A DNA stretch of 7,015 nucleotides, from NCBI GenBank assembly GCA_945872195.1, contig CAMBZO010000139.1, forward strand, positions 1 to 7,015. The letters are read 5' to 3'. The notes beneath the pieces are model-generated. The model worked only from the letters and a program-made list of their open reading frames with translations, was not told the origin of the DNA and did not search any database. The stretch's first letter is position 1; each line of letters begins with the position of its first letter. Source of the DNA: Akkermansia muciniphila (GTDB taxonomy: Bacteria; Verrucomicrobiota; Verrucomicrobiia; Limisphaerales; SXTU01). The position numbers and the translations under genes are program-made. This document shows positions 1 to 5,420 of the stretch, in pieces.

Positions 1-1509
1 CGCACGCTCATCCGCGCCGGTGCGGACAGTTGCGCGGTCGAGGCGGTGTTCGATGTGGCGAAGTTGCGCGGGCCGCTCACCGCGTTGCTGGAGGAGCACG
101 GGCTGGAGCCGTGCGAGGAAAACCAGCTCGTCCTCAAGCGCATCTTCACTGCTGCGGGTGCGAACCGCCAGTTCGTCAACGGCTCGCCCACCACGCTCGC
201 CACGCTCGCGGTCATCGGCGAGGGACTCGTGGACATGCATGGCCCGCACGACCACCAGTCGCTTCTGCACCCGGCGAAGCAGCTCGCGATTCTGGACGCG
301 TTTGGCGGGCTCTCAGCGCAAGTCGCCGCCTTCGCCGAACTCGTCCGCCGCCGCGCCAGCATTGGGCGGGAGAAGGCCGCGCTGATCGTGGACGAGCAGA
401 CTTACGCGCAGCAGCTCGACCTGCTCCGGCATCAAGTCCACGAAATCACCGCGGCCCAGCTCCGGCCCGAGGAGGAAGCCGAGGTGGAGGCCGAGCATCA
501 TCGCGCCAGCAATGCCGCGCGCCTGCTGGAGTTGTCGCAGGCCGCGCTCAACGCGCTCGATGGCGACGACGGTTCGCTGTTCAACCAGCTCGGCGCGATG
601 GGGCGCACGGTGCAGGAACTTCAACGCGTGGACGCTTCGGCCAAAGCCTTCGGCGACACGCACGCGCAGGTCGTCGCATCCCTGCGCGAACTTCAGTCGG
701 ACCTCTCCCGCTACACCGACCGCGTGGACCTCGACCCCGCGCGGCTCGCGCAGTTGGAGGAGCGGCTCAACCTGATTCACTCGCTCAAGCGCAAGTATGG
801 CGCGTCGCTCGCCGAGGTCATCGCGTTTGGCAACGACGCGAAGGCAAAGCTTCAGAGCCTTGAGCAACGCGATGCGGAACTCGCGCGGTTGAACGACGCG
901 CTCGCGAAGCTGGACGCGGAGCTGGCCCGTGCTGGCCGCGACCTGACCGCGGCGCGGCGCAAGGTGATTCCCAAGCTGGCCAAGTCGGTCACGCGGCAGT
1001 TGCAGGATCTGGGCTTCCAGCAGAGCGAGCTTGGAATTGCGCTTGCACCGACAGCTCCGTCAGCCACCGGGTGCGACGGGGTGGAATTCCAGTTCGCTCC
1101 GAATCCCGGCGAACCTGCACGGCCGTTGCGCGCCATCGCGTCGAGCGGGGAAATGGCGCGCGTGATGTTGGCGCTCAAGACCGTGCTCGCGGCGGAGGAC
1201 GAGATCCCCGTGCTGGTCTTCGACGAGGTGGACGCGAACGTCGGCGGCGAGACGGCGAACGCCGTCGGGGAGAAGATGCGGCAGATTGCGCGTGCCCGGC
1301 AGGTGATCTGCATCACGCACCTCGCGCCGGTCGCGGCGGCAGCGGACACGCACTTCGTCGTGACCAAGCAAGTCCGCGACGGCCGCACGCTCACGGACAT
1401 CCAGCCCCTCACGCGCCCGCAGCGCGTGGAGGAGTTGGCCCGGATGCTGGGTGGACAGGGCGAAGCCGCCCTCAGGCACGCCGAGGCGTTGCTCGTGGAC
1501 GTGCGGTAG
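1..1509 (+). CDS. recN: DNA repair protein RecN (partial, N-terminus outside the window)
   Basis: RecN is a cytoplasmic SMC-like ATPase that acts in recombinational repair of double-strand breaks. The frame is open from base 1 and 502 residues are visible; against a usual length of about 550, roughly 50 residues including Walker A are missing to the left. In visible numbering, the first residues (RTLIRAGADSCAVEAVFD) match the segment after Walker A. The Q-loop region reads LVDMHGPHDHQSLL (around 77-89), a long charged helical stretch follows (about 120-330), the ABC signature is SSGEMARVMLALK (381-393), Walker B with its catalytic acid is VLVFDEVD (404-411), and the switch histidine is H440 in ITHLAP. 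The GTG at 46 lies inside the conserved domain and is not the start. The usual RecN HGQHEHQ motif is HGPHDHQ here. The gene converges on the kinase gene. Identification is by recognisable family motifs and is secure. Confidence 0.96.
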   Translation, partial: RTLIRAGADSCAVEAVFDVAKLRGPLTALLEEHGLEPCEENQLVLKRIFTAAGANRQFVNGSPTTLATLAVIGEGLVDMHGPHDHQSLLHPAKQLAILDAFGGLSAQVAAFAELVRRRASIGREKAALIVDEQTYAQQLDLLRHQVHEITAAQLRPEEEAEVEAEHHRASNAARLLELSQAALNALDGDDGSLFNQLGAMGRTVQELQRVDASAKAFGDTHAQVVASLRELQSDLSRYTDRVDLDPARLAQLEERLNLIHSLKRKYGASLAEVIAFGNDAKAKLQSLEQRDAELARLNDALAKLDAELARAGRDLTAARRKVIPKLAKSVTRQLQDLGFQQSELGIALAPTAPSATGCDGVEFQFAPNPGEPARPLRAIASSGEMARVMLALKTVLAAEDEIPVLVFDEVDANVGGETANAVGEKMRQIARARQVICITHLAPVAAAADTHFVVTKQVRDGRTLTDIQPLTRPQRVEELARMLGGQGEAALRHAEALLVDVR

Positions 1510-1539
1510 GGCGGGATTTCCGATGCTCCGCTGCGCCTT

Positions 1540-1562
1540 CTCCCTTCCTCGGAGGAAGGGAG
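1540..1562. terminator. Hairpin between convergent genes, possible bidirectional terminator
   Basis: CTCCCTTCCT and AGGAAGGGAG form a perfect 10-bp stem around a 3-base loop (CGG), in the 71-bp gap between the converging recN and kinase stops. Its place suggests a shared transcription end. Neither side has a run of T, so it is not a canonical intrinsic terminator; it may act as a 3'-end stabiliser or be incidental in purine/pyrimidine-rich DNA. Confidence 0.5.
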
Positions 1563-1580
1563 CGGGAGGAAAAGCTACTT

Positions 1581-2483
1581 TCAGAACCGCGCCAGCGCTT
1601 CCAGCTCCTTGACGCGCGCGTCGATCGCCTGCCGCGTCGCCTTCGTGGTGGCCACCACGCCGAAGCCTTCGCAGCAGAAGGACGCCGTCACCGTTCCGTG
1701 GATGATGGCGCGGCGAAGGTTCTTCTCCACGTCCCCCTTCGCGCTGGCGAGGTAGCCGATCATCCCGCCGACGAACGAATCGCCCGCGCCCGTCGGGTCC
1801 ACGACCTTCTTGAGCGGGTAGGCCGGGGCGATGAAGAAGCCCTTGGGGCCAGACAACACCGCGCCGTGCGAGCCCTTCTTGATGATCACGTATTTGGGGC
1901 CGAGCTTGTGGATCTTCTTCAGCGCGCTGAAGACGTTGTCCTCCTGCGTGAGTTGGTGGGCCTCGCCTTCGTTGAGGACAAAGGCATCCACGCGCTTGAG
2001 CAGGCGCAGCAGGTCGGGGAGCATGATGTTCATCCACAGGTCCATCGTGTCGGCAACGATGAACTTGGGCCGGCTCAACTGGTCAATGACCGCGTGCTGG
2101 ATGGGCGGGGCGATGTTGGCCAGTAGCACGTAGGGCGCGGCTTTGTAATCCCCCGGCAGCTTGGGCGACCAGCTCTCGATGACGCCCAGCACCGTGTCGA
2201 GCGTGCGGCGGTTGTTCATGTTGACCTCGTATTCGCCGGACCAGTGGAAGGTCTGGCCGGCCTTCACGCGTTCGAGGCCGGCGAGTTCGATGCCGTGCTT
2301 CTGGTAGAGCTTGATGTATTTCGCCGGGAAATCCCCGCCCACCACGCCGAGCAGCTTGGTGGGCGCGAAGAAGCTCGCCGCGATGGCCGCGTGGCTGGCG
2401 GAGCCGCCCAGCAGGCGCGGGTTCTCCGCGCTGGGGGTCTTGATGGAATCGAGGGCGGTGGTGCCGACTACGAGGACGCTCAT
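1581..2483 (-). CDS. PfkB/ribokinase-family carbohydrate or nucleoside kinase
   Basis: The 300-residue product has the normal length for a PfkB (ribokinase) family kinase, which transfers the ATP gamma-phosphate to a sugar or nucleoside hydroxyl in the cytoplasm. It begins with the beta-strand MSVLVVGTTALDSI, has the substrate-side glycine motif GGSASHAA (26-33) and VVGGDFP (47-53), the mid-domain NEGEAHQLT (171-179), and the C-terminal family signature DPTGAGDSFVGG (229-240). In that signature GAGD forms the anion hole and D235 is the expected catalytic base. The sequence resembles a widespread bacterial subgroup usually annotated only as sugar kinase, so the substrate cannot be named. The ATG at 2481-2483 begins the conserved first strand and is well supported, although no Shine-Dalgarno sequence precedes it. 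The gene is divergent from parA and convergent with recN, so it is probably a single-gene transcript. Confidence 0.9.
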   Translation of the reverse strand: MSVLVVGTTALDSIKTPSAENPRLLGGSASHAAIAASFFAPTKLLGVVGGDFPAKYIKLYQKHGIELAGLERVKAGQTFHWSGEYEVNMNNRRTLDTVLGVIESWSPKLPGDYKAAPYVLLANIAPPIQHAVIDQLSRPKFIVADTMDLWMNIMLPDLLRLLKRVDAFVLNEGEAHQLTQEDNVFSALKKIHKLGPKYVIIKKGSHGAVLSGPKGFFIAPAYPLKKVVDPTGAGDSFVGGMIGYLASAKGDVEKNLRRAIIHGTVTASFCCEGFGVVATTKATRQAIDARVKELEALARF

Positions 2484-2594
2484 GGAGTGTGGGTGAAATT
2501 AGTTCGTTGCGGCGCGGACGCTAGTGAGAAAGCAAACGCACGGCAAGACACATGCAACCTTGCGCCATCGGCACGCCTCTCCTTAAATCAGAGC
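2484..2594. promoter_or_regulatory. Divergent intergenic region between the kinase gene and parA
   Basis: This 111-bp gap lies between two divergent starts and must hold the promoter for each gene unless parA is driven from inside the kinase gene. I found no -35/-10 pair close to consensus on either strand. Toward the kinase gene the best candidate is TTGCCG with TAGCGT at 17-bp spacing, which is weak. The parA-proximal end (CTCCTTAAATCAGAGC) is locally A/T-richer but has no strong ribosome-binding site. Confidence 0.4.
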
Positions 2595-3389
2595 GTGCCG
2601 ACCAAAATCATCGCCGTGGCGAACCAGAAGGGTGGAGTGGGCAAGACCACCACCGCCGTGAACCTCGCCGCTTGCCTCGCCGCGCTGGGGCAGCGCGTGC
2701 TGCTGGTGGACATCGACCCGCAGGCGAACGCGACGAGCGGCGTGGGCCTGGAGAAGACGGAGGGCGCGAGCGCGTATCGCGCGTTGCTGGGCGAGGAGAC
2801 TTTAATCGGGCGCATCAAGCCCACGGCGTTCGCGCGGCTGGAGGTAGTGCCCAGCGAGGTGGATCTGTGCGGCGCGGAGATCGAGTTGGCGCGGATGGAG
2901 AATCATTTGCAGCGGCTCACGCTGGCGTTGCAACCGATCCGCGAGTCGAAGCGGTTTGATCTGATTATTATTGATTGCGCGCCGTCGCTGGGGGTTCTCA
3001 CGCTGAACGCGTTTGCCGCGGCGGATGCGTTGCTGGTGCCGCTGCAGTGCGAGTATTACGCGCTGGAGGGGATCTCGATGATCCATCGCGTGCTGGGGCA
3101 GGTGCGGGAAGCGGGGGTGAACCCGCGGCTGGAATTGCTGGGCGTGGTGATGACGATGTTCGACGGGCGCACGCGGCTCTCGCAGCAGGTGCTGAGCGAG
3201 GTGCAGGAGCATTTCGGCGAGAAGGTTTTTGATACGGTCATCCCGCGCACGACGCGGCTGGCGGAGGCGCCGAGCCACGGGCAGCCGATCATCCACTACG
3301 ATAAATACAGCGCCGGGGCGGCCGCCTACGAGGTGCTCGCGCAGGAGGTGCTGGAGCGGTTGGGCGGAGGGTTGAAAGTTGAAAGTTGA
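2595..3389 (+). CDS. parA: ParA/Soj-family partitioning ATPase
   Basis: This is a 264-residue member of the ParA/Soj/MinD class of deviant Walker ATPases, which bind DNA non-specifically as ATP dimers and position chromosomes, plasmids or protein cargo. Visible motifs are deviant Walker A KGGVGKTTT (12-20; signature K12, P-loop K17), Walker A' VDIDPQANAT (38-47), Walker B FDLIIIDCAPSLG (121-133, D127), and the Soj-type C-terminal block IPRTTRLAEAPSHGQPI. I chose GTG at 2595 because the family's first strand (TKIIAVANQKGG) starts right after it; the frame is open further upstream but that part is antisense to the kinase gene and shows no homology. No Shine-Dalgarno sequence is seen. No parB follows, which is unusual for chromosomal soj and leaves the cargo unknown. 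The final residues are encoded by a heptamer repeat. Family assignment is firm; the role is inferred. Confidence 0.94.
   Translation: MPTKIIAVANQKGGVGKTTTAVNLAACLAALGQRVLLVDIDPQANATSGVGLEKTEGASAYRALLGEETLIGRIKPTAFARLEVVPSEVDLCGAEIELARMENHLQRLTLALQPIRESKRFDLIIIDCAPSLGVLTLNAFAAADALLVPLQCEYYALEGISMIHRVLGQVREAGVNPRLELLGVVMTMFDGRTRLSQQVLSEVQEHFGEKVFDTVIPRTTRLAEAPSHGQPIIHYDKYSAGAAAYEVLAQEVLERLGGGLKVES
3371..3389 (+). repeat. GTTGAAA heptamer tandem repeat ending parA
   Basis: Two full GTTGAAA units and a partial GTTGA run through the last codons of parA. The stop TGA (3387-3389) is part of the third unit, so the C-terminal LKVES tail is repeat-encoded. Confidence 0.8.
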
Positions 3390-3426
3390 GCGGCGGCGCG
3401 GGGGCGGGGGGGCAGTCTCCCTCGTG

Positions 3427-3501
3427 CTCGTAATCCTAATCTTAATCCTGCTCTTCGGTGGATTGGGGGAGCAGGATTAGGATTAGGATTAGGATTACGA
3501 G
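3427..3501. repeat. Inverted repeat built from TAATCC/GGATTA hexamers
   Basis: The left arm (3427-3453) is CTCG, three hexamers TAATCC, TAATCT, TAATCC, then TGCTC. The right arm (3469-3501) is GAGCA, four exact GGATTA units, then CGAG. The arms are complementary apart from one extra hexamer on the right and one C-to-T change in the left middle unit, which would be a tolerated G-U pair in a plus-strand RNA. The 15-base spacer is 3454-3468. No T-run follows, so it is not a standard terminator. It lies in the non-coding gap between parA and the membrane protein gene. It may be a dispersed repeat, a cruciform or a processed RNA hairpin; its function is unknown. Confidence 0.85.
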
Positions 3502-3566
3502 TAAGAGGCCGAGGGGGGCGCGTGCGGGCTTGAACGCGGGCGGGGAGGGTGGCCTACTCCCGGAAC

Positions 3567-4286
3567 ATGAATTTCGACGCGGGTTCGCAATTTTCTTTTG
3601 GCCCACTGCTCACCGCTGCGGTCGGCTCGGTGTTGCTTGGTTTGTTCCTCGCGCTGCTGCTGGCGGGGGCGCTGCATGTGGCGTTGCACGCGGCGGGCGC
3701 GTGGCGGACGAAGCGGGGAGCCGAGCTGAAGTTTTCGTGGTGGCTGGCGGTGCTGGGCGTGGGGCTGTGCGCGGTGGTGGGCGGGTGCACGGGGTTGAAG
3801 ATGGGCGTGGCCCGCGCGGTGGTGTCGGTGGCGCGGGACTTGGGGCCGAAGATGGCGGAGGAGGGGTTGCAGCAGGCGTTGCGCGGCGCGGGGATGACAA
3901 ATTTCGCGCAGCTCGACGTGAAGCAGATGCGCGAGTGGGTGGCCAAGGCGGAGTCGGCGCCATTGCCGCCGCTGGATTTTCCGGGGGCGGAGCAGTTGCG
4001 TCCGCAGATCGAGGAGGCGAGGGCGAAGTTGTTGCCCTCGGTGAAGGCGCTGCTCGATACGCACACGAAGGAGGGGAGGCTTGCCTTGAACGAGGTCGTC
4101 ACTTCACTCTGGCCGAAGTTGTTCGCCGAGTTGACCGCGTGGGAACGCCGTTTCCGCCGCTCGGAAATCATCTCGGGCGTCGTGTGGGTCGTGGGCATCG
4201 AGGCCGCGCTCGCGCTGGGCTGCCTGGTGATGCGTCTCACGCGGAAGGATCTGCCCGCCCGTCCGGCGACACCGCCCAAACTCTAA
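3567..4286 (+). CDS. Hypothetical protein with three predicted membrane helices
   Basis: I do not recognise a family for this 239-residue protein. It has a long hydrophobic segment at about 12-40, a second at 57-80 (WWLAVLGVGLCAVVGGC, then GLKMGVARAVV), a soluble charged, mainly helical middle region (about 90-195), and a third helix at 202-222 (IISGVVWVVGIEAALALGCLVM) before a short basic and proline-rich tail. It is therefore probably an inner-membrane protein with one central soluble domain. The start is uncertain. ATG 3567 is chosen; an in-frame GTG at 3549 would add six residues, but the GGGGAGG nearby directly abuts that GTG, and is somewhat far from the ATG. Its stop is 2 bp from the next ATG, so it likely forms an operon with the decarboxylase gene. 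The reading frame is supported by coherent membrane segments and that tight junction. Confidence 0.78.
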   Translation: MNFDAGSQFSFGPLLTAAVGSVLLGLFLALLLAGALHVALHAAGAWRTKRGAELKFSWWLAVLGVGLCAVVGGCTGLKMGVARAVVSVARDLGPKMAEEGLQQALRGAGMTNFAQLDVKQMREWVAKAESAPLPPLDFPGAEQLRPQIEEARAKLLPSVKALLDTHTKEGRLALNEVVTSLWPKLFAELTAWERRFRRSEIISGVVWVVGIEAALALGCLVMRLTRKDLPARPATPPKL

Positions 4287-4288
4287 TC

Positions 4289-5260
4289 ATGGCTACGAAA
4301 CCAAAATCAAAACGTTCAGCGAACTCACCGCCCACGTCCGTCATCACGGGCGCGGCGGGCTTTCTCGGCTCGCACCTGAGCGACCTGCTGTTGTCGAAGG
4401 GCCACCGGGTGGTGGGCATTGACAATCTGGTGACGGGTTCGGTGTCGAACATCGAGCATCTGGCCGGGAACCAGAACTTCCGGTTCATCCATCAGGACGT
4501 GACGGAGTTTTTGTTCCTCGATGGACCGGTGAATTACGTGTGGCACTTCGCGTCGCCGGCCAGCCCGGTGGATTACGCGCTGCTGCCGATCCAGACGCTG
4601 AAGGTCGGCTCGCTGGGCACGCACAAGGCGCTGGGCCTGGCGAAGGAGAAGGGCGCGCGGTTCCTGCTGACGAGCACGAGCGAGATTTACGGGGACCCGC
4701 TGGTGCATCCGCAGACGGAGGATTACTGGGGCAACGTGAACACGATCGGGCCGCGCGGCTGCTACGACGAAGCTAAACGCTTCGCCGAGGCGATCACGAT
4801 GGCCTATCACCGGCAGCACCAACTGGAGACGAGGATCGTGCGCATCTTCAACACCTACGGCCCGCGGATGCGCCTCAAGGACGGGCGCGTGGTGCCGGCG
4901 TTCGTGAGCCAGGCACTGCGGGGCGAGCCGCTCACGGTGTTCGGCGACGGCAAGCAGACGCGGAGCTTCTGCTACTGCTCGGACCTCATCGAGGGGATTT
5001 ACCGGCTGATGATGAGCGAGGATCCGCTGCCGGTGAACATCGGCAACCCGCGCGAGATGACGATGCTGGAGTTCGCCCGCGAGATCATCGCGGCCACCGG
5101 ATCCAAGAGCAAAATCGTCTTCAAGCCGCTGCCGGTAGATGACCCGAAGCAGCGCAAACCCGACATCACCCGGGCGCGGAAGTTATTGAAGTGGGAGCCA
5201 AAGGTGGAACTCGCGGACGGGCTGGCGCGGACGATCGAGTTCTTCCGCACGAAAGTCTGA
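4289..5260 (+). CDS. UDP-glucuronate decarboxylase (UDP-xylose synthase), extended SDR family
   Basis: The 323-residue product is an extended short-chain dehydrogenase/reductase that most resembles UXS, the NAD-dependent enzyme that oxidises and decarboxylates UDP-glucuronate to UDP-xylose (EC 4.1.1.35), a precursor for surface polysaccharide. Visible features are the Rossmann motif GAAGFLG (21-27) with acidic D45 ending the second strand (as expected for NAD), HFASPASP (86-93), TSTSEIYGDP (128-137, with the S-E pair typical of decarboxylases), the catalytic Y159 and K163 in GPRGCYDEAK, NTYGPRM (188-194), and KQRKPDIT with R289 at the position expected to assist decarboxylation. Family knowledge makes UXS more likely than a 4,6-dehydratase or 4-epimerase. 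ATG 4289 follows the preceding stop by 2 bp, suggesting translational coupling, and has no Shine-Dalgarno sequence. Residues 1-15 form a basic tail before the first strand. Confidence 0.92.
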   Translation: MATKPKSKRSANSPPTSVITGAAGFLGSHLSDLLLSKGHRVVGIDNLVTGSVSNIEHLAGNQNFRFIHQDVTEFLFLDGPVNYVWHFASPASPVDYALLPIQTLKVGSLGTHKALGLAKEKGARFLLTSTSEIYGDPLVHPQTEDYWGNVNTIGPRGCYDEAKRFAEAITMAYHRQHQLETRIVRIFNTYGPRMRLKDGRVVPAFVSQALRGEPLTVFGDGKQTRSFCYCSDLIEGIYRLMMSEDPLPVNIGNPREMTMLEFAREIIAATGSKSKIVFKPLPVDDPKQRKPDITRARKLLKWEPKVELADGLARTIEFFRTKV

Positions 5261-5310
5261 GTGCGCCTACGGGATTTGTCGCATGGCGGTGCCCAAAACC
5301 TGTTTTACAT

Positions 5311-5339
5311 TTGACCGGCTCATTGAATTCCGTTACCAC
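5311..5339 (+). promoter_or_regulatory. Weak candidate sigma-70-type promoter upstream of pilM
   Basis: TTGACC (5311-5316) is close to the -35 consensus and stands 17 bp from TACCAC (5334-5339), a poor -10 match. It lies about 80 bp before the pilM start in the 160-bp gap after the decarboxylase gene, where a promoter is expected. The spacing is right but the -10 is weak. Confidence 0.3.
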
Positions 5340-5347
5340 CCCGGTCA
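5312..5347. repeat. 7-bp inverted repeat overlapping the candidate promoter
   Basis: TGACCGG (5312-5318) and CCGGTCA (5341-5347) are perfect reverse complements separated by 22 bp. They overlap the candidate -35 and flank the candidate -10, so an operator is possible. Short repeats of this size also occur by chance. Confidence 0.35.
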
Positions 5348-5420
5348 TTCAGAACGCCACACACGCGAAAGAATTTCCAGCTTGGTTCAGGGCAGCGGCC
5401 GGCCTTAACGCGCACCAGAA

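Noticed and set aside
46..48. GTG as the start of recN
   Set aside because: The frame is open to base 1 and the residues before it match RecN, so the true start is outside the window.
1060..2037. Minus-strand open frame of 325 codons spanning two genes
   Set aside because: It crosses the recN/kinase junction in a shadow frame with R/H/G-rich composition and no motifs.
2244..2594. Upstream extension of the parA frame
   Set aside because: It is antisense to the kinase gene and shows no ParA homology; the family's first strand begins at GTG 2595.
3427..3501. CRISPR-like array
   Set aside because: The hexamers are contiguous with no spacers and form an inverted, not direct, arrangement; no cas genes are present.
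3554..4279. Minus-strand open frame of 241 codons opposite the membrane protein gene
   Set aside because: Its Ser/Ala/Pro/Arg-rich product has no hydrophobic or motif structure, whereas the plus strand gives clear helices and a 2-bp junction with the next gene.
3458..4288. Long upstream extension of the decarboxylase frame
   Set aside because: It overlaps the membrane protein gene out of frame and encodes G/R/A-rich sequence; the real domain begins just after ATG 4289.
5295..5306. AAAAC-CT-GTTTT as a terminator after the decarboxylase gene
   Set aside because: The stem is only 5 bp with a 2-base loop, A/T-rich and too weak to call.
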